The position numbers and the translations under genes were made by a program. A stretch of 64,000 nt of DNA. Source: Micromonospora rhizosphaerae (GTDB taxonomy: Bacteria > Actinomycetota > Actinomycetes > Mycobacteriales > Micromonosporaceae). Location of the stretch: NCBI RefSeq assembly GCF_900091465.1, contig NZ_FMHV01000002.1:5766001-5830000 (forward strand), written 5' to 3'. Within the stretch, counting starts at the first letter, position 1. The number at the start of each line of letters is the position of its first letter. A model generated the notes under the pieces. That model was given only the letters and a program-made list of their open reading frames with translations, made no database searches and had not been told where the DNA came from. This document shows positions 34,923 through 42,794 of the stretch, one piece after another.

Positions 34923-36881
34923 CTAACTTAAAGGGGCAGCCCATCGGGGCGCCGCGATACGTATCGCCGATCGCATGTTCGCCTCGTCGGCTGCGGACAC
35001 ACGCAGGGCGGGACGCAGCACACCAGTCCAGTGCGCCACACTGACGTCGTCGGGCGGCACGCTAGGTTCCGACGCAGTCATCTGGCGGGTGACGACGACA
35101 ATGTCGTACTCGCAGTTTCCCTCGTGAGCGTGGTGGCCCATGTGTGGGTCCGCCAGGACGGGCCATAGTGCAGTCACACAGAGTTTGGCGTGATCTAGGG
35201 CGAGGCCGACGGCGTCCCAGGCGATGTCGCCACCCTTGTAGGTGAATGCCAGCAGTGCGTTCTCCTTGCAGGCAGACGCCGCGTGGGCGAGCGCGCGGCC
35301 GAGTCGGGTACCGAATTCGGTGACCGGCTCAGCTCCCTGCGGCAACAGCGGTGGGCCACTGAGATGTTGCTGGTCGGGCAGCCAGGCTCGGTAGACCTGA
35401 CTCAGGGCATCGTATGGAATAAAGTCGAAGTACGGCGGATCGGTAATGCAGATGTCTGCCCGGTCATCGGCATCCGGAGCGGACTGGCCGTCGTATTCCG
35501 TGGTGGCGTCGGCACAGGTTACGGAGTGGGAGTGGCGGCGCCGTGTCCACGTAACGGTGACGGGGTTGGTCTTGCCGCCTTTGGCGATGATGTTTCGTCG
35601 GGCGACGTCTGCACAGGATCGGGCGATCCGCGACAGCGCCGCAGCGAGGGTGCCGCGGCCCCCCGTTGGATTGAGAGGGTTGAGTTCGACCGTGAGCCAG
35701 GGCAAGGAGAAGGCGCGGATGCTGAACAGCGGCGCGAGCCGGCCGTAGTCGCGCGCATAGCCGCAGAGTCTGTTGTTCGACGTGATAGTCGACGAGACGG
35801 CCAGCCGTAGCGCACGCGCTACAGCCTCGTCGAGCTTGGCGGTCGCGACCCAGGCTAGGGCGGTCTGCAGGTACGCCAGTTGGCGTGGTGTGTGCAGGTC
35901 GCCGATGGTGGTAATCCCGAAGCTGACAGGTCGGTTGTCGTTGGCGGGCGTCCGGATCGGTATTGCGCCGGCGTGGACCACGGCAGCGGTCGCCTCGGCG
36001 GCCGACCCTTGGGCAAGTTCACGATCTGCCGAGGTGGCGGCGCGGATGCGCCGGCGCGGTCTCCGTGCCGCATCACCTCCGGCCGCGGGCGTTTCCTCAA
36101 CGGCTAGGAGGATCCGTGGGCTGGCGCCGCTCTTCAGCGCTTCGTGGCTACTTCGATGTCCACACGCAGGACAGGAGTACCGCGCGCCGCGGAAGGTTGC
36201 GTCTTCGAGCCGACGCGTAGTGCCGCAGCAGCGAATCTCGGTGGCGGTTTCCTCGCAGTCATGGAGCGCGAGGCAATCGGGGCAGAATGCGGTGACCGCG
36301 ACGTCGCGGACCACGGAGCCGGCGTGGCCCACGCTGCGAGCGAGGACCAGGGAGCGGTACAGCGGTCCCTGATGGTGGCACTCCGGGCAGGTGACAGCGG
36401 CGACGGCGAAGTAGTGCAGCGGGGTCCAGCGATCATCCGCGGTGGCGGGCGTGGCCCACAGATGGCCGAGGGCTCCGGCGACGTGGTCCACAAGGTGTCT
36501 TCCCGCGGCGAGTACGTCTGCCGGATCCGGTGGCATGAGTTGATGCTGGTTGATGAGGACGGCGAGGGGGTCGACATCAAGGCCACGCGCTCGGGCGCCG
36601 AGACGCGCCGCTTCGACCACCGTCGTTCCACCACCCAAGAAGGGGTCGACGACCGTCATGTTGTCCAGATGGGGCTCCGGCGAGGCGTATGCCCGCCAGA
36701 GGCACTCCTGCGTAGTATCGGCAGGTAGCGTGGCGGCGAGCAGCAGGGCGCGCAGCAGCGCCGGCGGGCGTCGTGCCCACCACCGGTGGGCCTGGTAAGC
36801 CGGGTCTGGGCTGCGCCGGTCCGCTGCCACGAGACGGGATACGTCGCGGTACGGGAACTGACGTTCAAGCAGACTTACCAT
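34923..36881 (-). CDS. adenine-type DNA methyltransferase with zinc ribbons (DUF1156-like)
   Basis: A 652-residue enzyme. It opens with HRWWARRPPALLRALLLAA, like the DUF1156 start, then motif I DPFLGGGTT (residues 79-87), a Cys-rich insert (TCPECHHQG, FCPDCLALHDC, RCCG, YSCPACGH) that should bind zinc, and much later the catalytic DPPYFDF (about residue 480), giving the beta-class motif order. These enzymes methylate adenine N6 in several defence systems. The ATG at 36881 begins the conserved part. It lies upstream of the nuclease-helicase, separated by an AT-richer 190-base gap that may hold a promoter. Confidence 0.85.
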   Translation of the reverse strand: MVSLLERQFPYRDVSRLVAADRRSPDPAYQAHRWWARRPPALLRALLLAATLPADTTQECLWRAYASPEPHLDNMTVVDPFLGGGTTVVEAARLGARARGLDVDPLAVLINQHQLMPPDPADVLAAGRHLVDHVAGALGHLWATPATADDRWTPLHYFAVAAVTCPECHHQGPLYRSLVLARSVGHAGSVVRDVAVTAFCPDCLALHDCEETATEIRCCGTTRRLEDATFRGARYSCPACGHRSSHEALKSGASPRILLAVEETPAAGGDAARRPRRRIRAATSADRELAQGSAAEATAAVVHAGAIPIRTPANDNRPVSFGITTIGDLHTPRQLAYLQTALAWVATAKLDEAVARALRLAVSSTITSNNRLCGYARDYGRLAPLFSIRAFSLPWLTVELNPLNPTGGRGTLAAALSRIARSCADVARRNIIAKGGKTNPVTVTWTRRRHSHSVTCADATTEYDGQSAPDADDRADICITDPPYFDFIPYDALSQVYRAWLPDQQHLSGPPLLPQGAEPVTEFGTRLGRALAHAASACKENALLAFTYKGGDIAWDAVGLALDHAKLCVTALWPVLADPHMGHHAHEGNCEYDIVVVTRQMTASEPSVPPDDVSVAHWTGVLRPALRVSAADEANMRSAIRIAAPRWAAPLS

Positions 36882-36963
36882 GAGGTCACGACGGTGCTCT
36901 CGCTGTCAGGGACAGGGTCGAGGGTGACAGTACCGACCCGTATGCACCGGTCAACGGACAGCC

Positions 36964-38148
36964 TGTGGGGTTTCAATAGTCCGTCATCGCTGCTGACCTG
37001 GGCGGGTACAGCGCGAAGCCGGTAGGCCGGTCATCATCGGCAGGTGCCCGTACGCCTGATCTACCTGGTGCTCTGCCGACTGATCCAGTGGCTGACGCTG
37101 CTCCCTCGAGCCGATGCGGCCAAGGACGTGGAAATCCTCGTCCTGCGTCACGAGAACGCCGTCCTGCGCCGGACCAACCCCAAGCCACGCCTGGACTGGA
37201 CCGACCGGGCGATCCTCGCCGCCCTCGCCCGGCAGCTTCCCCCGGCGCTGAGGTGGCATCGACTGGTCACGCCCGCGACGCTGCTGCGGTGGCATCGCCG
37301 GCTGGTCGCCCGGCACTGGACCTTCCCCCACCTTGGCCGCCCACCGATCGACCCGACCATCGTCGACCTCGTGGCACGGATGAGCCGCGACAACCCCGGC
37401 TGGGGATACCAGCGCATACGCGGTGAACTGCTCGGCCTGGGCTACCGGGTCAGCGCCGCCACCATCCGCCGCATCCTCAAACGGCTCGGTGTCCCGCCGG
37501 CGCCGATCCGCCGCGATGACACCACCTGGCGCCAGTTCCTGCACACCCAGGCGGCGTCCATGCTGGCCTGCGACTTTTTCCACGTCGACTGCGCGGTGAC
37601 CCTGACCCGCCTGTACGTGTTCTTCATCCTCGAGGTCCGCAGCCGCTACGTACACATCCTCGGCGTGAGCACCAACCCGGACGGGGCGTGGACCACCCAG
37701 CAGGCCAGAAACCTCCTCACGGACCTGGGTGACCGGGCCGGCCAGTTCACATTTCTGATCCGAGACCGGGCCGGGCAGTTCACCGCCGCGTTCGACGCGG
37801 TGCTGGCCGACGCCGGCATCACCGCGGTCAAGATCCCACCACGCTGTCCGCGTGCCAACGCGTACGCGGAGCGGTTCGTGCGCACCGTCCGCAGCGAGGT
37901 CACCGACCGGATGCTCATCTTCGGCGCCCGGCACCTGCGGCACGTGCTGACCGCGTACGCCGAGCACTACAACCGGTGGCGACCGCACCGAGCCCTGCAC
38001 CTGACTCCACCGCGCTCAGCCCGGCCCGCCGTCAATGCCGACCACCGGCGCATTGCGCGCCGACCGGTCCTCGGCGGGCTGATCAACGAGTACAACCGCG
38101 CCGCATAAGACCAGCCCAGGGACCGCGACCGAGTTTTGAAACCCCACA
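36964..38148 (+). mobile_element. IS481/IS3-like insertion sequence, about 1185 bp
   Basis: A 13-bp perfect inverted repeat, TGTGGGGTTTCAA at 36964-36976 and its complement at 38136-38148, encloses a single transposase gene. Ends of the TGT...ACA form suit the IS481 group. No convincing target duplication flanks it (left CAGCC, right CGCTA), so a neighbouring rearrangement may have occurred. It marks the right border of the defence block. Confidence 0.85.
37044..38108 (+). CDS. DDE integrase-core transposase
   Basis: A 354-residue single-ORF transposase. The N-terminal region (DVEILVLRHENAVLRR) and an HTH stretch (WGYQRIRGELLGLGYRVSA) precede the rve integrase core, with Asp in ACDFFHVDC, Asp near FLIRDRAGQF and Glu in NAYAERFVRTVRSE. 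The C-terminus ends GGLINEYNRAA, typical of this widespread actinobacterial group. Frame intact. The first in-frame codon used is the GTG at 37044. Confidence 0.9.
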   Translation: MPVRLIYLVLCRLIQWLTLLPRADAAKDVEILVLRHENAVLRRTNPKPRLDWTDRAILAALARQLPPALRWHRLVTPATLLRWHRRLVARHWTFPHLGRPPIDPTIVDLVARMSRDNPGWGYQRIRGELLGLGYRVSAATIRRILKRLGVPPAPIRRDDTTWRQFLHTQAASMLACDFFHVDCAVTLTRLYVFFILEVRSRYVHILGVSTNPDGAWTTQQARNLLTDLGDRAGQFTFLIRDRAGQFTAAFDAVLADAGITAVKIPPRCPRANAYAERFVRTVRSEVTDRMLIFGARHLRHVLTAYAEHYNRWRPHRALHLTPPRSARPAVNADHRRIARRPVLGGLINEYNRAA

Positions 38149-38255
38149 CGCTACTCGATGAGCTGGGCGGGTAGTGGACCTGCGCTGCCCAGGCGGTCCG
38201 CCAGAGTCCACCGCTGACCGTCGTTGGTCGCGCCGGTCGTCACTCAGATAGTCAC

Positions 38256-38577
38256 TCAGCCGCGGCGTCCAATGGTTCCGTCGCCAAGATGCCGCACGGC
38301 GACCCAGATCAAGCGGACCAAGCCGTGGATGACTACGTTGGCCATCGCTGGCCCAAGCGCCAGTACCAGCCAGGTGCTTTTTGCGAGATCGTCGTCTGCG
38401 TTGAAAAAAGGCAGCCGACCAGGGCAGCCCAAGCGCGAGCAGCGGAAGGCCAGGCAGCATGAGGCCGACAGCGGCAGTCGGGCCGTCGGCGCTGGCATAC
38501 ATAGCAAGAAAAACGGCCACAAGGACGAGCACTATCGTGGCGTGGGCGAGCAGGACCCGCGATCCGAGTGACTTCAC
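38256..38577 (-). pseudogene. SCO4225-like small membrane protein, one frameshift
   Basis: The first frame (from ATG 38577) reads VLLAHATIVLVLVAVFLAMY, then AVGLMLPGLPLLALGLPWSA; the second frame continues NADDDLAKSTWLVLALGPAM and VVIHGLVRLIWVAVRHLG to 38256. They meet at a run of six A (38402-38407). Joined, this is a protein of about 106 residues with three hydrophobic helices, resembling SCO4225-type membrane proteins. Because the break is in a homopolymer it could be a sequence error and not real decay. Function unknown. Confidence 0.6.
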
Positions 38578-39227
38578 GACGGCACCTTAACCTCGCCCGA
38601 TCGAAAGCGATTACCACGGAGACCCAAGCATCCCGGCAGCTCGCGATCGGCCTTGACGGCATAGAGGTCCGCCGCAAGCAGACACTCGGCCATCCCGTCT
38701 GCCATCGACCCGCCCTGCTGGGGAGCGGGCCGTCGCCCGGCCCGCCACGTCAAGCGGACCTCAACGGCTGGTTCGGACGCTGGCGGGTCGGGCGGTGGTC
38801 TGCTCGGCTTGCCCGGGTCGGTGGCAGGCGGGATGGCCTACCGCAACCACCCACGAACCCGGCGGCTGCCGGCGACCTTCGCCATCCCGGAGCCGGAGCG
38901 CCCCCGCCGGAGGCGCCCTAACGGCAACCCCGCACCCGGCCCGCCAGCTCGCCGACGCGGCCGGCCTGCCCTCCCCTACGCCGCGCGGGCACGTGGCCGC
39001 GCGGCCCGGCCAGCTGCCGGCCCACCACCCCACCGTCAACGTTCTGTCGTTCTACGGCGGCCCTCCGGGCTTCCCGCCTTCCGCGCCAGCCGCCGGGCAT
39101 CAGGCGTGACGGCCGCAGAGCGACAGCGGCAGCGGCCGGCGCGCGCCCAGGCGGCGGCGCGTGCGGCCCGTTCAGGGCCGCCTTGATAGATGTGAAGAAA
39201 GTCCTCCCACATTGGCCGGCAGCCGGC
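38578..39227. other. 650-base stretch, no gene seen
   Basis: Several GC-driven open frames of 60-125 codons exist on both strands but none has a ribosome binding site or recognisable sequence; composition is dominated by Arg, Pro, Ala and Gly. A slightly AT-richer patch around 39185-39200 lies beyond the end of the ubiquitin-like operon and could hold its terminator, though no strong hairpin is obvious. Confidence 0.4.
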
Positions 39228-39638
39228 CTACCCTGCCCGATCTGGCGGGTGGCGTTGACCGTCGGAGGCGATCGGGATCAGCCTGGCTGCTATGTCCTCG
39301 TAGTCACCGAGGCCACTGGCGGTTTGGAACAGGCCATGGGTCCGGTAGTAGGCGCGTAACGGCTCGACCTGCTCCTGGTAGTTCTCCTGGGAATGCGAGT
39401 GCAGAAGCAGGAGTTCCTGGCGTCGGTCGGCTTGCTGGGGGTCCAGTTCTATCTGACGTTCCACCCGGCTGTGAACGGCGAGGCGGAGTTGGTCCTCAGT
39501 CAGGACGAGTTCGATCACTGTGTCGGGGACATGGCCGCTCTGTGCCAGCAACTCAGCCTGACGGATCTTGCGAGGGAAGTTGCACAGCACCCAGCCACCG
39601 TCGACGTTGGCTAGGGCGTCAGCGATGGCTCTGACCAT
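39228..39638 (-). CDS. P-loop-less nucleoside monophosphate kinase-like protein
   Basis: A 136-residue ORF whose ATG overlaps the previous stop (TGATG). It reads GGWVLCNFPRKIRQAELLAQ and then PDTVIELVLTEDQLRLAVHSRVERQI, like the middle and lid part of adenylate kinases (WVLDGFPRT-x2-QAE, V-x-ELVL, R-x3-R), ending LRAYYRTHGLF. The N-terminal Gly-rich P-loop domain is missing, so it cannot be a normal kinase. It may be a degenerate partner protein or a fragment. It is the last gene coupled to the ubiquitin-like operon. Confidence 0.55.
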   Translation of the reverse strand: MVRAIADALANVDGGWVLCNFPRKIRQAELLAQSGHVPDTVIELVLTEDQLRLAVHSRVERQIELDPQQADRRQELLLLHSHSQENYQEQVEPLRAYYRTHGLFQTASGLGDYEDIAARLIPIASDGQRHPPDRAG

Positions 39639-39862
39639 CAGCTCATCCGGGTCGAGTTGAAGGCGTCGTGCACGATGTCCAACGCGTCCACGGTCGACCG
39701 GCCGGCCGCCTTCAACCCGGCCACGGCCACCCGGAACATCGCCGGCCGGTGCTGCTCGTACAGCTGCGGCCAGTCCGGTACCGGCGGCGCCAGCGAGGAT
39801 CGTAGGTCCACCTGGTCATTCTGCGCCGCGGAACGGCCGGTGCTCGGCGTGCGCACGCTCAT
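39638..39862 (-). CDS. small sigma-region-2-like ORF coupled to E1
   Basis: A 74-residue ORF starting with an ATG that overlaps the E1 stop (ATGA). The first 28 residues are polar; then DWPQLYEQHRPAMFRVAVAG and ALDIVHDAFNS resemble region 2.1-2.2 of ECF sigma factors (LY-x2-HR, D-I/V-V-x-D-A-F). Regions 2.4 and 4 are absent. It could be a small adaptor, a truncated sigma factor, or a gene whose 3' part was replaced by the kinase-like ORF. Overlap on both sides argues that it is translated. Confidence 0.5.
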   Translation of the reverse strand: MSVRTPSTGRSAAQNDQVDLRSSLAPPVPDWPQLYEQHRPAMFRVAVAGLKAAGRSTVDALDIVHDAFNSTRMS

Positions 39863-41150
39863 GTCGGCCCGTCCGATGAATAGAGCTGACGCATGAACCG
39901 GCGGCGAAACGGCGACGCGCACAGGCACCGACCGGTCGCGTCGGCCGGCGGGCGCCGTACGTACCCCTGGGGAATGCCGGCCAGGTCAAGGTCAACACGT
40001 CGGTCGACACCGGCGAGCCCGAGCGAGATCTTGTAGATCTCTGTGGCGGCGAGCACGCCCGCCAGCGCGGATACGTACGGCGCCGCCAAGTACACCTGCC
40101 CGTCGCCGCTCGCGGCCGGGCTGCCGATACCGACCTCGGCATATGCTCGGGCGACGAGATCTTCAAGACGGTGGCCGACGAGGGCTATCGCCGTCTCGGG
40201 CAGTATTCGGCCAGCCGCTTGGGCGACCGCGACGTCTTCGGCGGTCAGCACGGCATCCGCTTGCATCAACCGCAGGACCCGGGCCACCTCCAAGCCGGTC
40301 TGCGCGGCGTACACGTCGGCCTGGGTGGTGGGCGGACCCAGCGGAACGTACTCGCAGTACGGGCACGCGAGTTCATCGCCGAGATGGTGGCGAGCGACGT
40401 GGAAGGACAACCCCGCGACACCGATTGACAGCGTGGTACGGGCCAGTACGTCCGTGACGTCCCGGCGACCGGCCAGTGTGTCGGGGCTGGCGACAAGCAG
40501 GCCGTCGAAGCCAGGTGCCGGTCGGGACGCGACCCACGAACCGACGGTGCCGCGGAACGGGTGCGCGTTGATCCCCGCGGCGCGGAGCGCCTGGGCGGCC
40601 CAGCCGACCTTCTCGCTCCCGGTGAGGTCGGTGAGCAATGCCGGGTAGCGGTACGGGTTGCGGTCGTCGAAGACCTCCGGGTCGACCAGGTCCACCTCGC
40701 CCACGAAGGGTTCGTTACCGCTAAGCAGCGCAGCGACGGTGCTGGTGCCTACCGAGCCCACGCCGGCGAGTGCCACCGCCGGCCGGTTGGCCGACAGCGG
40801 TGTCGCCGGCTCAACATTGTCACCCACCCGGTACGGGCACCGCCGATGCTGATCGTCCGGTCCCTTACCGGGGTCGCGGTCGGAGTAGGCCGTACCCAAT
40901 GCAGTTGCTCCAGCAGCTGACCAGCGGACATGGGGGCGTCCGTGGTACCGACTGCGGCGTCTCCGTCAATATCAACGTGGGAGAATAGGCGGGCGGCCAG
41001 CGACACCAATAGTCGGACGCTTGCGTTCGTACTCGGCGGTGCCCCGGTCAGCCTCAGGATTACCCGGACGCCGTCGAGGGCGCGCAGCACGGCGTCACCG
41101 TGCTCGGCGAGTTGAGAGCCGGTCACCAACCGGAGACGAGGGTCGGTCAC
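39859..41150 (-). pseudogene. ThiF/E1-like Ubl-activating protein, apparent one-base frameshift
   Basis: The N-terminal part (from GTG 41150 overlapping the JAB stop) reads VTDPRLRLVTGSQLAEHGDA and ends near ISIGGARTG. The rest, in the next frame, is the adenylating domain: ALAGVGSVGTSTVAALL (nucleotide loop), VDLVDPEVFDDRNPYRYPAL, GSEKVGW, SPDTLAGRRD, then CPYC (possible zinc site with the later CLC), ending SSDGPT at 39859. The frames meet at 40822-40830; inserting one G into GGGTGGG restores TGVGDNVEP. As written the protein is truncated after about 114 residues, and the second part has only a TTG without ribosome binding site. Either a recent mutation or a sequence error. Confidence 0.8.
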
Positions 41151-41638
41151 TTCCCCGTCTCCCAATCGGTGCCGGCCCGCAGCCATCTTGTGCGCTCTCC
41201 GTCGACCGGCTCCCATCCGCGTGCTGTCAGGCGCAGCACAGCGCACGCGTCGAGGCCACGTCGAAGTCCCAGGCCGAAGTACGGTGCGACGACGCTCAGC
41301 GCGCCGATGAAGGTCAACGCCGGATTGCAGTTATCGGTATCGGAGTGGAAAGCCTCGCCTGGGTGGCTGTGCACCCGCACCAAGTAGCGCTCACCGCGGC
41401 CCAGCCCGGCGGCCAGCTGGCGCTTGCCGGCGTCAGTGACCTCGACCCAGCACCCGCCCAGGCCGCGCTTCGCCCGCTGATCAGGCGCCACGAACCGGGT
41501 CGCGATCCAGTGGTCCTCCGCCTGGCGGATGCATGCGATCAATCCGGTACCTTCCAAACCGTCAGCGCCCCGGTCGGTCAGGAACGTCTCGACGTCGGCG
41601 GCGACATCCGGCGGGAGTACTACTCGGTACTCGTTCAC
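41147..41638 (-). CDS. JAMM/JAB-domain metalloprotease (Ubl-processing or deconjugating)
   Basis: A 163-residue single-domain JAB protein. The zinc motif HSHPGEAFHSDTD spans residues 90-102 (His90-x-His92, Ser99-x2-Asp102), the HxH-x(6-7)-S-x2-D signature; the partner Glu is expected in the N-terminal third. Strands around it (YLVRVHSHPG, ALSVVAPYFGLG) fit the fold. In bacterial ubiquitin-like cassettes such proteases remove or mature the Ubl. GTG start at 41638 overlaps the E2-like stop (GTGA); its stop overlaps the E1 GTG. Intact. Confidence 0.85.
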   Translation of the reverse strand: MNEYRVVLPPDVAADVETFLTDRGADGLEGTGLIACIRQAEDHWIATRFVAPDQRAKRGLGGCWVEVTDAGKRQLAAGLGRGERYLVRVHSHPGEAFHSDTDNCNPALTFIGALSVVAPYFGLGLRRGLDACAVLRLTARGWEPVDGERTRWLRAGTDWETGK

Positions 41639-42054
41639 GGGCGGCCCGCCTTACGAAGTGCATGATCGAGCAACTCGGCAAGGCGCAGCGTGGCGCGTAC
41701 GGTGTCCCAACGGTCCTGATGGTGGCCTGGATAGGTGTGGTACTCGTAGCAGCCCCGGATGCACAGGAACGGTCGGACGAGTACCGGGTGCATCGCCTGG
41801 GCGAGTTGCCCAGGCCACCGGGCCGGCGGCGCCACCACGCCGTCCGGTTCCGTGACGTACAACTCGAACGGCTCGGCGTCGTAGTTGCTGCCGTCAAGAG
41901 TCAGAAAGACCGGACCACCGTCCGGCGCGGACAGCGGAACGCGGATCAATGCGTCGCGCCGTTCAATCCCGGTCACCCGAGTGCCAAGGCGGGCGCGTGC
42001 GACGCCGAGCTCGTCATCGAGGAGCTCGGCGCGCAGCGCCGGGTGCAGGGTCAC
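41635..42054 (-). CDS. E2-like ubiquitin-conjugating-fold protein
   Basis: A 139-residue protein. The beta meander FLTLDGSNYDAEPFELYVTE precedes the HPVLVRPFLCIRGCYEYHTY stretch (Cys98 and Cys102) and HHQDRWDTVRATLRLAELLD, matching the layout of bacterial E2-like proteins: strand, His-Pro, catalytic Cys after a hydrophobic stretch, then a Trp-bearing helix. Cys98 is the likely thioester residue. The GTG start at 42054 overlaps the Ubl stop (GTGA). The position between Ubl and JAB genes is what makes the E2 reading strong; by sequence alone it would be tentative. Confidence 0.75.
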   Translation of the reverse strand: MTLHPALRAELLDDELGVARARLGTRVTGIERRDALIRVPLSAPDGGPVFLTLDGSNYDAEPFELYVTEPDGVVAPPARWPGQLAQAMHPVLVRPFLCIRGCYEYHTYPGHHQDRWDTVRATLRLAELLDHALRKAGRP

Positions 42055-42416
42055 CCATCCACCTGGGGATCCGCGACAACCAGCGCGCAGACCGCACCAG
42101 CAGTAACACCTGAGTCGCGGAGTGTCGCCGACGGGGTGAGCGGCACCGTGGTGCCGTCCTTCAGCAGCTCCAGCCGGTAGTTACCCGGAGCCAGCTCACC
42201 CTTGTTGACGAAGTGCCGCTCGGCCTGCGTGGCGAGCTTCTCTACCAGCTCATCCGGATGGACCCGGAACAGGGCCTCGAACCCCGCTGGGGTACGGACC
42301 TCCACGGTGTACGAGCGCGCACGCCGGCGCTCCCGCTCGTCGTGGCCGACCGTCTCGTCGACCTCGATCAGGTCGATCTCCGTCACGGTCGTGGAAGTGT
42401 GCTCTCCGGCGGTCAT
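42051..42416 (-). CDS. ubiquitin-like (beta-grasp) protein ending in glycine
   Basis: A 121-residue protein, first gene of the operon. After a charged leader (EIDLIEVDETVGHDERERRR) comes one beta-grasp domain: SYTVEVRTPAGFEALFRV, a helix, GELAPGNYRLELLKDGTTVP, then LTPSATLRDSGVTAGAVCALV, and the C-terminus VDG. The last residue is Gly, so the protein could be activated by E1 without prior trimming. ATG 42416 with GGAG six bases upstream is chosen over an upstream in-frame ATG at 42440. GTGA overlap into the E2-like gene. Confidence 0.78.
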   Translation of the reverse strand: MTAGEHTSTTVTEIDLIEVDETVGHDERERRRARSYTVEVRTPAGFEALFRVHPDELVEKLATQAERHFVNKGELAPGNYRLELLKDGTTVPLTPSATLRDSGVTAGAVCALVVADPQVDG

Positions 42417-42606
42417 CGCCGCTCCCTTCGCGACCCACACTCAGGGTCTCGTCAGGTAGTCGAGGCTGACCGACCAGTTGTAATCGCGCGCTGGTCCTCG
42501 GCTCAGAAATTCACGAAAGCGAGGGGTTTTCGAGGGGTCGACCGCCAACCCATCCACTCATCTCAATGCTCTGTCTACGTTGCGGCAGGTCAGAGCCTGT
42601 CTTCTG

Positions 42607-42640
42607 TCGGGACGGCGGGATTTGAACCCACGACCCCTTG
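42607..42640 (-). other. 3' half of a tRNA-Pro-like gene (probable attachment site)
   Basis: Read on the minus strand this has a T arm (GTGGG, loop TTCAAAT, CCCGC) followed by CGTCCCG and discriminator A, the 3' end of an actinobacterial tRNA; the wording agrees with tRNA-Pro as I remember it. The matching 5' acceptor strand (CGGGACG) and D arm are absent upstream, so this is not a complete gene. tRNA 3' halves are what integrase-driven insertion leaves at one end of an element (attL/attR). Confidence 0.65.
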
Positions 42641-42794
42641 TTACCAACCGTAGCCATCCTGAGCTTGTCATTGCTTGCCGTAAGTGGGCAATGACCTGCA
42701 CAGACATGGCCAGGCACTGGTCTCTTCTTGAGCCACCCCCGCTTTCATGGAGCTTCTTGATCATGGTCTGATGGCCGTGGGGAGGAAGTCGTCC

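Noticed and set aside
30450..36881. BREX or DISARM system
   Set aside because: No PglZ, BrxC, DUF1998 or PLD-type partner; the methylase and helicase alone do not define these types.
36964..38148. Target duplication around the IS481/IS3-like element
   Set aside because: Flanks do not match, so none is claimed.
42590..42680. A complete tRNA gene
   Set aside because: No 5' acceptor strand or D arm pairs with the 3' half.
42580..42771. Small protein-coding ORFs over the tRNA fragment
   Set aside because: Reading frames through tRNA 3' ends give a familiar false GFKSR-type peptide; the tRNA reading explains the sequence better.
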